Assembly: GCA_026397575.1 (NCBI GenBank)
Contig: JAPLUP010000182.1
Coordinates: forward strand, 1-8,863
DNA: 8,863 bases
From: Candidatus Zixiibacteriota bacterium
Lineage (GTDB): Bacteria > Zixibacteria > MSB-5A5 > CAIYYT01
Reading direction: 5' to 3'
Below are positions 1 through 6,606 of this stretch, piece after piece. Every line of letters begins with the position of its first letter. Position 1 is the first letter of the stretch. A program made the translations under genes and the position numbers. The notes beneath the pieces were generated by a model that did not search any database, was not told the DNA's origin, and saw nothing but the letters and a program-made list of their open reading frames with translations.

Positions 1-386
1 GCGCGCACCATGCCGGAAACGACTTCGGCAACCGTGTCCGGTTCCAGCTTGCCCGTCGCATAGTAGTCAAGAAAGAACAAAGGGCGGGCGCCATGCACGA
101 GGATGTCATCGGTGCAATGATTGACGATGTCCTGTCCAATGGTGTTGTGGATTCCGGTCAGGAAAGCCAGTTTGACTTTGGTGCCGACTGAATCGGTTGA
201 CGACACCAGCACCGGATGGCGCAGTCCGGGAAATTTGCCGGAATAAAAGCCGCCGAACAAACCAACTTCGTTGAGAACGCTTTTGTTGTAGGTCTGTCGA
301 ACGAGCTTTTTGATGCGGGAGGCTGACGCATTGCCCTTGGCTATATCCACTCCGGAATCTTTGTAGGTTAGTGGTTTGGATCTCAC
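1..386 (-). CDS. purM: Phosphoribosylformylglycinamidine cyclo-ligase (AIR synthetase), N-terminal part
   Basis: PurM closes the imidazole ring in cytosolic de novo purine synthesis, converting FGAM and ATP to AIR. About 128 N-terminal codons are present; the rest lies beyond the window edge. Visible family motifs are TYKDSGVDI near the N-terminus, VSSTDSVGTKVKLAF (the ATP/metal-binding loop), a DDILVHGA segment and PLFFLDYYATGKL. The loop reads TDSVGTK where most PurM proteins I know read TDGVGTK, so this is a somewhat divergent lineage. I chose the GTG start at 386-384, which gives a normal short N-terminus before TYKDSG. Its GTGA overlaps the TGA stop of the upstream HD-domain gene, which implies translational coupling. 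No strong ribosome binding site is seen. Family identification is secure. Confidence 0.93.
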   Translation of the reverse strand, partial: MRSKPLTYKDSGVDIAKGNASASRIKKLVRQTYNKSVLNEVGLFGGFYSGKFPGLRHPVLVSSTDSVGTKVKLAFLTGIHNTIGQDIVNHCTDDILVHGARPLFFLDYYATGKLEPDTVAEVVSGMVR

Positions 387-1069
387 AGGAGTTTATATCC
401 GTTTATATCGAGTTCGAATTTCATTTTCAGATAAGTGGCGGCGGCGCGACACATCGACATACGCGTGAGGAAAATCTCGAAGTATTCCATCACCGAAGCA
501 ACAGAATCATCAATCTTGATTTCCAGGGCAATAGTCTGCTTCTCCGTATCTACACGCAGGAACGATGACTTGGCGGCATAGTTGACACGATCATGGATAT
601 CGAAAGTCAACTGCGTCAGCGAACGCACGCGTGAGGAGTGTACGTCGGATTTGTCGGCGAGAGTTACGGCGGCCGCGATGTCAGAAACCGGCTGATTAAG
701 GTGGTCGTCATGATTGCCGATCGCGGCGGCGATATCGATGGCTTCTTCTACCGGCATCCCCATTTCGCGCAGGAGGTTGTACGCGAGGACCGCGCCCGTC
801 TGCGCATGATACTCGCGATTGATCGCATTGCCGATGTCGTGCAAGTATGCGGCGATGGCGGCAAGCTGGCAGCGGCGTTCGTCGACTTTGAGCCGTTCCA
901 AAATGTTGTAGGCAATCTTGGAAGTCAGACGACAGTGGCGCTGGCCATGTTCGGTGTAGCCCAGCTGACCGAGATATAAGTCGGCTTTGGCGATCCAGGC
1001 GTTTACATCTTCATTGTGCATCACCTGATCCATCGTAACTGTCTTTTGTCGCGTCAGAGTCTTTTCCAT
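383..1069 (-). CDS. HD-domain metal-dependent phosphohydrolase
   Basis: This 228-residue cytosolic protein has the HD-superfamily metal ligand pattern: H45, the H77-D78 pair in AYLHDIGN, H88, H120-D121 in GNHDD, and D139 in LADKSDV. The superfamily hydrolyses phosphoester bonds, often in nucleotides or cyclic nucleotides, but the substrate here cannot be read from sequence. Residues from about 150 to 228 form an extra C-terminal region that I do not recognise. I chose ATG at 1069 because AAGGA (1078-1082) lies 8 bases upstream. The in-frame TTG at 1087 has no ribosome binding site. The gene follows priA by 68 bases and overlaps purM by 4, so it is probably co-transcribed with purM. A role in nucleotide turnover would fit that context, but this is inference. 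Confidence 0.85.
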   Translation of the reverse strand: MEKTLTRQKTVTMDQVMHNEDVNAWIAKADLYLGQLGYTEHGQRHCRLTSKIAYNILERLKVDERRCQLAAIAAYLHDIGNAINREYHAQTGAVLAYNLLREMGMPVEEAIDIAAAIGNHDDHLNQPVSDIAAAVTLADKSDVHSSRVRSLTQLTFDIHDRVNYAAKSSFLRVDTEKQTIALEIKIDDSVASVMEYFEIFLTRMSMCRAAATYLKMKFELDINGYKLL

Positions 1070-1097
1070 AGTCGATGTCCTTAGCAACAGGTCTCGG

Positions 1098-1125
1098 AAG
1101 TTAGTGATAAGCTTAGTGTTGTCAA
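1098..1125 (-). promoter_or_regulatory. Candidate sigma70-type promoter for the HD gene and purM
   Basis: On the minus strand, a perfect TTGACA -35 box (1120-1125) is followed after 16 bases by TAACTT (1098-1103), which keeps the TAnnnT core of a -10 box. It lies in the 68-base gap between priA and the HD gene. The -10 match is weak, and the TTGACA also overlaps a possible leader ORF start, so this is tentative. Confidence 0.3.
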
Positions 1126-1137
1126 GTTTGATTCTCC

Positions 1138-3210
1138 TTACATCATATCGACCGCATCGACATCGACAATTACGCTAAGTTTGGCGGAACGTTGGAACTC
1201 TTTGGCGGAAAGAACCTCCCCAAGGTATGATAAGGTCATTTTGACGCGTGTTGTTTTGAGCAGTAGATGGAAGCGGAATAGAGTCCGGCGCTTGAATACG
1301 GGTGCGGCGATGGGCCCCATCAGGCGATACAACCGCGAATGAAACTTAGCCAATTGCCCACGGAGGTCTTTTGAAGCAGACTCGGCTAACGACGCATCCG
1401 GTGACTGAATCTCGATCAGTATCAAGTGGGCAAACGGAGGGAAAAACAGGTCGCGGCGTTCTGCGATTTCGCGCTCGTAGAAACCGATGTAGTTGTGCTT
1501 GGTGGCAAGCGTTATGATGGGGTCGTCAGGGTGTAGCGTCTGCAACAGGACTTCGCCGGCAAAGTTGAGCCGCCCAGCTCTACCAGAGGCCTGAGTCAGA
1601 AGCTGAAAGGCGCGCTCGCGAACGCGAAAATCGGGGAATTCGAGAGCGGTGTCTGCGGAGATAATGCCGACGAGGGCGACGTCGGGGAAATCGAAACCTT
1701 TGGAAATCATCTGGGTACCGATCAGTATCTGGGCACGACCCGATTTGAAGCGATGATAGAGATCCTCGAAGCTCCCTTGTTTACGGGTGGAGTCCAGGTC
1801 TATGCGAATGGCGGTAACATCAGGAAAACGTCGGTGCAGTTCCTCTTCGAGCTTTTCGGTTCCGACCCCTTTGTAAAGAAACAGATTGCTCCCACACGTT
1901 GGGCAAACTTCCGGATAGGGTTCGTTGTAGCCACACAGATGGCACACCAGTCGATGCTTGCCCTTGTGGTAGACCAGAGAAACGGCACAGTTTTTGCAGC
2001 TCAGCTTGGCGCCACATTCGAAACAATGCACGGATGGTGCAAAACCCCTGCGATTCAGCAACAGCATCACCTGTCCACCGACGGTGATGGTTTCGGTGAT
2101 TTTGGCGGTAAGCGGATCGGAGAGGTACGCAAAACCGCGTTTCTTAAACTGTTCGCGAAGATCGACGGTCGTAACTTGCGGCATCAGTCGGTTGTCGATA
2201 CGCTGCGGCAGTTCCAAAAGCCGATATTTTCCGATGACAGCATTGTAATAGCTTTCGACTGATGGGGTCGCGCTGCCGAGCACCACTGTGCAGTGCTCTA
2301 ACTGCGCGCGGTAGACTGCCAGATCGCGGCCATGATAACGAGGCGCAGGCGACGATTGTTTAAGAGCCTGATCGTGCTCCTCATCGACAACGATCAGACC
2401 CACGTTTGGTAGCGGTGCAAACACTGCAGAGCGGGGACCGAGGATGATTCTCAGGTCACCGGAGCGTGCCTTCTGCCAAATGTCGAGCCGGGCGCGGGTG
2501 CTGAGACGTGAATGTATCAGCCCAAGCTGCTTGCCAAAAACAGCTTCAAGACGATAATAGATCGCCTGCGACAGGCCGATCTCTGGCACGATGATAATGA
2601 CTGCCTTTCCGAGGGAGATCGCCGTCTCTATCGCTGCAATATAGACTTCGGTTTTGCCGGAACTGGTGACGCCATGGAGTAGAAACGGAGCGAATTCTGA
2701 GGCGGTGATCGATTCGCGGATTGCCTGCACCGCGGTCTGTTGATGTTCATTCAGCGCGAAGGGTCGCACCGCCACCTGCGACGGCAAGTCGACAAACGGC
2801 GGTCTCTCGGTCAATTCCAAGAGCCCTTTCTGCGCAAGCTTGGCAATAAGCTGGCGCGGGACTTTCAGGTCACGGCGGCAGGAATCGAGATCGGCAGCGC
2901 CGCGCTCTGCAAGGTAGGCCAGAACCGCTTTCTCCCTGCTGCCAAGACGATCAGGTGCCGTGGCATCGCCGCTCAACTTGACCAAGTAATCAATGTCAGA
3001 GGAGCGACCTTCTCGAACCTGCCAGTGAAAATCGACAATGCCCTGATCGCGATATTGATTAAGCTTTTCGGATGAGATGCCGCTTGCCCGCTGTGCAGAC
3101 ATAGAATTGCGCTGTCGCAGCAATGCCAGTAGCTTATCGGCTGACTTGTCCCCTGATTCTGCCAGTGATCGCAGCTTTTCCCGGTCGAGAAGCGCTAACG
3201 TCTGATTCAT
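1138..3210 (-). CDS. priA: Primosomal protein N' (PriA helicase), C-terminal fragment after an in-frame TAG
   Basis: PriA is the 3'-to-5' superfamily 2 helicase that recognises stalled forks and reloads the replisome. This fragment (690 codons from ATG at 3210) carries the winged-helix region and the complete helicase core. Fragment positions are: Walker A GVTSSGKTE at 180-188, DEEH box at 276-279, zinc-binding cysteines at 396, 399, 405, 408, 423, 426, 436 and 439 (all eight present), GTQMISKGFDFPDV near 498-511 and QASGRAGR near 540-547. The N-terminal 3'-end-binding domain is encoded in the same frame at 3238-3540, separated only by TAG (3238-3240) and nine codons. Those nine codons (YLPQALTAQ) also look like PriA sequence. 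ATG 3210 has no ribosome binding site, so it is probably not a native start. Joined, the gene would be about 800 codons, normal for PriA. The natural stop is TAA at 1138-1140. Confidence 0.93.
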   Translation of the reverse strand: MNQTLALLDREKLRSLAESGDKSADKLLALLRQRNSMSAQRASGISSEKLNQYRDQGIVDFHWQVREGRSSDIDYLVKLSGDATAPDRLGSREKAVLAYLAERGAADLDSCRRDLKVPRQLIAKLAQKGLLELTERPPFVDLPSQVAVRPFALNEHQQTAVQAIRESITASEFAPFLLHGVTSSGKTEVYIAAIETAISLGKAVIIIVPEIGLSQAIYYRLEAVFGKQLGLIHSRLSTRARLDIWQKARSGDLRIILGPRSAVFAPLPNVGLIVVDEEHDQALKQSSPAPRYHGRDLAVYRAQLEHCTVVLGSATPSVESYYNAVIGKYRLLELPQRIDNRLMPQVTTVDLREQFKKRGFAYLSDPLTAKITETITVGGQVMLLLNRRGFAPSVHCFECGAKLSCKNCAVSLVYHKGKHRLVCHLCGYNEPYPEVCPTCGSNLFLYKGVGTEKLEEELHRRFPDVTAIRIDLDSTRKQGSFEDLYHRFKSGRAQILIGTQMISKGFDFPDVALVGIISADTALEFPDFRVRERAFQLLTQASGRAGRLNFAGEVLLQTLHPDDPIITLATKHNYIGFYEREIAERRDLFFPPFAHLILIEIQSPDASLAESASKDLRGQLAKFHSRLYRLMGPIAAPVFKRRTLFRFHLLLKTTRVKMTLSYLGEVLSAKEFQRSAKLSVIVDVDAVDMM

Positions 3211-3237
3211 CTGCGCGGTTAGCGCCTGCGGCAGATA

Positions 3238-3540
3238 CTATTTTACGGTTTCAGCGAGCGACGCGAAGTAGTACTCCGCCACGAATCGGCAGAATCGCAA
3301 TTCGGAAGAGTTCATCACCGGCTGCAGATCGGCAAAAGAATCGACTAGTTTCGTGTCACCCTCATAGACGACATCAAGACCGGTCACTATCCCCAATTGC
3401 TTGCGCCTGCCAACCGGTACGATCACTCGCCGCCCCAGCAATTCGGACGCAAAGAGACTGGCCGGCGCGCGATACGTTAGCGGCTTGCGCAGCGAGGCAA
3501 AGAGGCAGACTTCTATCAAGCGCGACGGTTCTTTAGTCAT
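3238..3540 (-). CDS. priA: Primosomal protein N' (PriA), N-terminal 3'-DNA-binding domain, ended by TAG
   Basis: This 100-codon ORF is the 5' part of priA. It resembles the PriA 3'BD domain, which in full-length enzymes binds the 3' end of the leading strand at a fork. Recognisable stretches are LTYRAPASL, LLGRRVIVPVGRRKQLGIVTGL and the closing FVAEYYFASLAETVK. In intact PriA the last stretch runs directly into an LP-containing linker and the winged helix. Here AAA is followed by TAG and then, in the same frame, by YLPQAL. The stop therefore falls close to the boundary between the first two domains. The start is ATG at 3540 and no clear ribosome binding site precedes it. The fragment alone would lack all helicase activity. 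Treat it and the downstream fragment as one interrupted gene (1138-3540) until the TAG is verified. Confidence 0.88.
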   Translation of the reverse strand: MTKEPSRLIEVCLFASLRKPLTYRAPASLFASELLGRRVIVPVGRRKQLGIVTGLDVVYEGDTKLVDSFADLQPVMNSSELRFCRFVAEYYFASLAETVK

Positions 3541-3576
3541 GGCTGTTCATAGTAAGATGTATCGTTACGTTTATGC

Positions 3577-3606
3577 AAAAAAAAGGAGCGCTCGCACGCT
3601 CCTTTT
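3577..3606 (-). terminator. Intrinsic terminator downstream of the TPR gene
   Basis: Read on the minus strand, a perfect 10-bp stem (3597-3606 with 3581-3590) with a 6-base loop contains AAAAGGAGCG and CGCTCCTTTT and runs into eight U residues (3577-3584). It starts 24 bases after the TPR gene stop and ends before the priA start, so it separates the envelope operon from the priA block. Confidence 0.9.
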
Positions 3607-3629
3607 CAGACTTCTGCTTAGTCACTACT

Positions 3630-4889
3630 TCATTTCTTGGGGCATTTGGCGCTGGCTTCGTCAAATTCCTTTTGCAGCTTCAGCTTGGCATAGACGAGAA
3701 CCAGTTGGCACCAACAATCTTGATTATCCGGTTTGACCTCAACGCACTTGGCATAGGCCGTGCGCGCATCGTCCATTTTGTCGGTCAGCATGGCGGTAGT
3801 GCCAAACCAATACCAATAGTCGGGGTCGGTTTTGGTCAACTCGGCCGCTGCCTTGAAATCGGGGAATGCCTTCTCGTAGAGGCCGCGGCGGTACGATAGC
3901 AAGTCGGCTTTGGCTTTCTCGATTGCTTCATCATTGGGGCGCCGTTGCGCAATACTGTCCAGAAGCGCCGTAGAATCCGTCAAAACCTTTGCGGAAGCCT
4001 GACGAACGTACAGGACGCCTCGTTGGTACAGGATTTCGGCGTTTTGCGGGTTAACCTTGATGATGTTGTCGAGACTCCCCTCAAAACGCTTCTCGTCGTT
4101 CATCGCTTGATAGCACATGGCCTGATTGATTAGAGCAGCTTCGCGATTGAGAGAATCTTTGTCGGCAAAGGCACCGAAGTAGAGAGCTGCTGAATCATTC
4201 TGCTGGAGACTGGAAAATGTAGACGCCAGCGAGAAGAGGAGTTGATGGTCGTTCGGCGCCAATTGATGTGCTTTCCGGTACATGTCAAGAGCGCCCTGGT
4301 TGTTGCCTTTCTTGCTTTCAACCAAGCCGATGTTGGTGTAAACGCCTGAGACGGTATCATCAATAGTCAGACACTCTGCAAACAGGCTGTTCGCTTTGTC
4401 AAAGAGCTGATTAACAAGTCTCTGCTGCTGGGTTTTTTCGGTATCGTCAGTCAGGTTACGCGATTCCCTCGCAAGCGAATCGGCGTGCTTCAATTGCACT
4501 ACTCCGTCAGAAAAGGTTTTCATGAAGGCCGACTGGCTGTAATCCTTGATCTGCTTAGGCATGTCGTCCTTCTCGCAGGTCTTTATCAGCTTTTTGTCAC
4601 CCGACGACTTTGCTTTGGCGTAGATCTCGTTGAATTGACGAAACTGCAAAATCATTTCCTTGAAATTGGAGCGGTCATGATAAAGAGTACCAAGCCAGTA
4701 GCGTGCTTCGGGCTCATCGGGGTAGTTCTTGACAGCGGTGCTGAACAACTCCATGGCCTTGACATAATCTTTTGACTGCGTATAGATTTTTCCTGAACGC
4801 ATTAAGACATCATACGGCGGCACTCCCTGCTGTGCGTATGTCACTGTCGCAAAACAGATTAGGTACGCTAATATGGATAGTCTCTTCAT
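3630..4889 (-). CDS. Exported tetratricopeptide-repeat protein
   Basis: The 419-residue protein begins with a typical signal peptide (MKR, a hydrophobic stretch at residues 4-18, likely cleavage after TYA-19), so it is probably periplasmic or surface-exposed. There is no lipobox cysteine at the cleavage site. The rest is mainly TPR helices. Clear units lie near residues 27-60 (DYVKAMELFSTAVKNYPDEP), 183-216 (NNQGALDMYRKAHQLAPND), 250-283 and 357-390 (DDARTAYAKCVEVKPDNQ), with more degenerate helices between. Residues 95-150 are charged and less repeat-like. TPR arrays bind protein partners; no enzymatic domain is visible. The start at 4889 is well supported by an AGGAGGAAGGA purine tract just upstream. 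It follows the DUF4139 gene by 81 bases on the same strand and ends at a strong terminator, so the two are probably an operon. The precise function is unknown. Confidence 0.85.
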   Translation of the reverse strand: MKRLSILAYLICFATVTYAQQGVPPYDVLMRSGKIYTQSKDYVKAMELFSTAVKNYPDEPEARYWLGTLYHDRSNFKEMILQFRQFNEIYAKAKSSGDKKLIKTCEKDDMPKQIKDYSQSAFMKTFSDGVVQLKHADSLARESRNLTDDTEKTQQQRLVNQLFDKANSLFAECLTIDDTVSGVYTNIGLVESKKGNNQGALDMYRKAHQLAPNDHQLLFSLASTFSSLQQNDSAALYFGAFADKDSLNREAALINQAMCYQAMNDEKRFEGSLDNIIKVNPQNAEILYQRGVLYVRQASAKVLTDSTALLDSIAQRRPNDEAIEKAKADLLSYRRGLYEKAFPDFKAAAELTKTDPDYWYWFGTTAMLTDKMDDARTAYAKCVEVKPDNQDCWCQLVLVYAKLKLQKEFDEASAKCPKK

Positions 4890-4970
4890 CTCTGATCCTT
4901 CCTCCTAGTGAATAGCATCACAAAGCATCGGCCAAATTAACAAACCGATCCGATGATGTCAAAGGAAATG

Positions 4971-5804
4971 TCAGCCGTTGAGCCGTACTCTGAACCGCAA
5001 CACTGACTCGCCGTCTTTGGCAACCGGCACGGTGAATTCGATCTGTCGGGCATTCTTCTTGACGTAAGTAAAGTTGCTTTCCAACACCTGCCAGTCGCCC
5101 CAAGCATTATACAAAGCACTCACGGTAACGTCTTCTTTTTTATGATTGCGCAGCTTGACTTCGAGGGTTAGCTCACGTACGCGGTTGCTGATCTGCTTCG
5201 ATTCCATCGTATTTGTTTCGCCGACGACGTCAAAGGCGTTGCCGACCTTGATCTCGACTTCTTCATCCTTGGGAGTATGATCAATCTGATCCTCCCCAAG
5301 GAATTCCTCCGAGCCGTCAGTATCGAGCTTGGTCAGCCGGATCTTGCCGGCGGGCAGCGGCATTCCCATGCCATTCGCCTCAGAGTTTTTGAACTTAACG
5401 ACAACATTCACGTCCTTGGAGCCGTCGGCAACGGTATAACGATAAAGCTTTTTGACCGGCGTATTCGCAGGCTCAAACAGGCTGACCTGCTTGGTCTCGT
5501 TGTCGGCAATCGTCGACGGACGGCCCAGCGTGTACATGTGGTACTCGAAGAACGCCTTTTCTTCAAAACCCTGATCCATCGCGGCGGTTTCCATTCCTCG
5601 GCCTGCTTTGGCGTACATCAGTTGCTGCGGCGGCTGCACACGGTTGATGTCACCGGCGACCAGCTTGAGTTTGGCATCACGATAGGTCTTGCCGGATTTG
5701 TTGTCGAGCGACACCCAGCCGGAGAGTTGCAGCTTGGTGTCGGTGGCATCGAGCAGCGCAATGTACTCGGCATGCCAGTTGATGTTGCTGGTCAAGTAGC
5801 TCAC
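4971..5804 (-). CDS. DUF4139 domain protein, C-terminal fragment after an in-frame TAA
   Basis: This 277-codon stretch (GTG at 5804) holds most of the DUF4139 domain, a beta-rich domain of unknown function found in secreted bacterial proteins. Family-like segments are VSYLTSNINWHAEYIALL, LSGWVSLDNKSGKTYRDAKLKLVAGD, a run around FFEYHMYTLGRPSTI, and the closing WQVLESNFTYVKKNARQIEF followed by VAKDGESVLRFRVR. It is in the same frame as the upstream N-terminal fragment, and only TAA (5805-5807) separates them. Intact relatives run from a GKRxV-type motif straight into xVSYLT. The GTG directly after the TAA might allow reinitiation, with AGGA about 14 bases upstream, but the product would lack the signal peptide. 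It is more likely the 3' half of one gene of about 450 codons (4971-6323). The TPR gene follows at 81 bases. Confidence 0.82.
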   Translation of the reverse strand: MSYLTSNINWHAEYIALLDATDTKLQLSGWVSLDNKSGKTYRDAKLKLVAGDINRVQPPQQLMYAKAGRGMETAAMDQGFEEKAFFEYHMYTLGRPSTIADNETKQVSLFEPANTPVKKLYRYTVADGSKDVNVVVKFKNSEANGMGMPLPAGKIRLTKLDTDGSEEFLGEDQIDHTPKDEEVEIKVGNAFDVVGETNTMESKQISNRVRELTLEVKLRNHKKEDVTVSALYNAWGDWQVLESNFTYVKKNARQIEFTVPVAKDGESVLRFRVRLNG

Positions 5805-6323
5805 TTAAACATCGCGCTTTCCTGACACATCGCTGGAGAGCAGCCACTGCAGGGTCGGCACGACAATCAGCCCTTCGGGGAGCTTGGGTGCGGTAACGGA
5901 GAGCATTTCCTTGTCGTTGATCAGTCGAATCGCCCCTTCGGGGAGTTGCAGCACCAGATAGCCGGATGACGAGGATAAATATCTCCCCGTAAGAACGTCA
6001 CCGTTTTTCATGATGACATCAATGTCGTTGCCGAGATACTTCTGGAGGATCTTCTCGGACGACACCAGATCGTACTGATAGTTCTGTTCGAGCAACTGGA
6101 TATTGTCGCTGCCGGATTTCAATTTGAAATGCACCGAGGTTGGGTCGATAAACGCCGCCACGTCGGTGAGGTTCATCTTGTTGACGCCTTTCTGGAAGTC
6201 CAGAGTGCGCCCTTCTTTAACCAGCGCCAGATTCTGGTTGTAGACGGTGATGGCGACATCGTCGGCTAAGGCCATACCGACAAGCGCGACGGTGAACAGG
6301 GCGAAAACGAGCAAGTGTTTCAT
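5805..6323 (-). CDS. DUF4139-family secreted protein, N-terminal fragment ended by TAA
   Basis: The 172-codon 5' part of the DUF4139 gene starts at ATG 6323 with a strong AAGGAGG ribosome binding site 7 bases upstream. It opens with a signal peptide (MKH, a hydrophobic core, likely cleavage after ALA-20 before DD), so the product is exported. The mature part is the N-terminal beta domain typical of this family: an AITVYNQNLALVKEGRTLDF segment, a DVAAFIDPTSVHFK segment (the family often has a similar DPTSV motif), and a mid-region with NGDVLTGRYL. It ends SGKRDV before the TAA, while the family sequence resumes on the other side in the same frame. On its own it would be a truncated secreted protein. 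It is the first gene after the promoter at 6404-6432. Confidence 0.82.
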   Translation of the reverse strand: MKHLLVFALFTVALVGMALADDVAITVYNQNLALVKEGRTLDFQKGVNKMNLTDVAAFIDPTSVHFKLKSGSDNIQLLEQNYQYDLVSSEKILQKYLGNDIDVIMKNGDVLTGRYLSSSSGYLVLQLPEGAIRLINDKEMLSVTAPKLPEGLIVVPTLQWLLSSDVSGKRDV

Positions 6324-6343
6324 TTCATTCCTCCTTAGTTGAC

Positions 6344-6362
6344 GGGCGCGGAGACCGCGCCC
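6344..6362. repeat. GC-rich perfect palindrome in the DUF4139 leader
   Basis: GGGCGCGG-AGA-CCGCGCCC is a perfect 8-bp stem with a 3-base loop, flanked on the right by CCTAC. It sits just upstream of the ribosome binding site of the DUF4139 gene. The form resembles short GC-rich palindromes dispersed in many bacterial genomes. As RNA it would be a very stable 5'-UTR hairpin. No second copy occurs in this window. Confidence 0.6.
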
Positions 6363-6372
6363 CTACGCGACA

Positions 6373-6398
6373 TACGGCATAGAATTGTGTTTGCCGTA
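6373..6398. promoter_or_regulatory. Inverted repeat at the predicted transcription start (possible operator)
   Basis: TACGGCA (6373-6379) and TGCCGTA (6392-6398) form a perfect 7-bp inverted repeat with a 12-base spacer. It overlaps the expected start site of the candidate promoter at 6404-6432. It could be a repressor site or an RNA hairpin. Only the symmetry is seen; no regulator is identified. Confidence 0.35.
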
Positions 6399-6403
6399 GT
6401 CGA

Positions 6404-6432
6404 TTTATATATGATACAAACGGGGAGGGCAA
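6404..6432 (-). promoter_or_regulatory. Sigma70-type promoter for the DUF4139-TPR operon
   Basis: On the minus strand, TTGCCC (6427-6432, 4 of 6 matches to the -35 consensus) and TATAAA (6404-6409, 5 of 6 matches to the -10 consensus) are separated by exactly 17 bases. They lie about 80 bases ahead of the DUF4139 start in an AT-rich stretch. The predicted start site is near 6397. Confidence 0.55.
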
Positions 6433-6447
6433 GATATTCCCGGAGGG
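6431..6447 (+). repeat. 17-bp direct repeat, left copy
   Basis: AAGATATTCCCGGAGGG is identical to 7387-7403. The two copies flank the whole palindrome and transposase island. The left copy just touches the -35 box of the DUF4139 promoter. Confidence 0.75.
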
Positions 6448-6464
6448 TGGAAAATGCAGATTTG

Positions 6465-6547
6465 CTGTTGCGTCAGGTCTTAGCGGTAGAGGTGTGGTGC
6501 TGTGGGAGCGTGACCTGACGCATTGGTAAGCTGGAAGAGCATTTTTG
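6465..6547 (+). repeat. Palindromic repeat unit 1
   Basis: The unit is 83 bases long, the distance to unit 2. Arms TGCGTCAGGTC (6469-6479) and GACCTGACGCA (6512-6522) form a perfect 11-bp stem around a 32-base interior. Inside, TTAGCGGT is conserved on the left and GGGAGCGT on the right, with about 16 variable bases between. The tail CATTGGTAAGCTGGAAGAGC follows. Positions 6504-6543 are identical to 7304-7343 in unit 3. Confidence 0.85.
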
Positions 6548-6604
6548 CTGTTGCGTCAGGTCTTAGCGGTGGAAGTGCTGTGCCGTGGGAGCGTGACCTG
6601 ACGC
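6548..6604 (+). repeat. Palindromic repeat unit 2, without tail
   Basis: Arms TGCGTCAGGTC (6552-6562) and GACCTGACGC (6595-6604) match units 1 and 3. Positions 6544-6570 equal 6461-6487 exactly (27 bases). The usual CATTGGTAAG tail is missing: identity ends at 6604, and the transposase stop codon begins two bases further on. The unit would form a hairpin just after the transposase stop, but no U-tract follows. Confidence 0.85.
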
Positions 6605-6606
6605 CT

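Noticed and set aside
1070..1087. Upstream TTG start for the HD protein
   Set aside because: There is no ribosome binding site before it, whereas ATG 1069 has AAGGA at ideal spacing.
1753..2262. 169-codon plus-strand ORF inside priA
   Set aside because: It is antisense to the zinc-binding and helicase region of PriA, which has unambiguous motifs.
6461..6604. CRISPR-like array
   Set aside because: There are only two tandem units at 83-base period, each an internal palindrome with a conserved tail and no uniform unique spacers. No cas genes are present.
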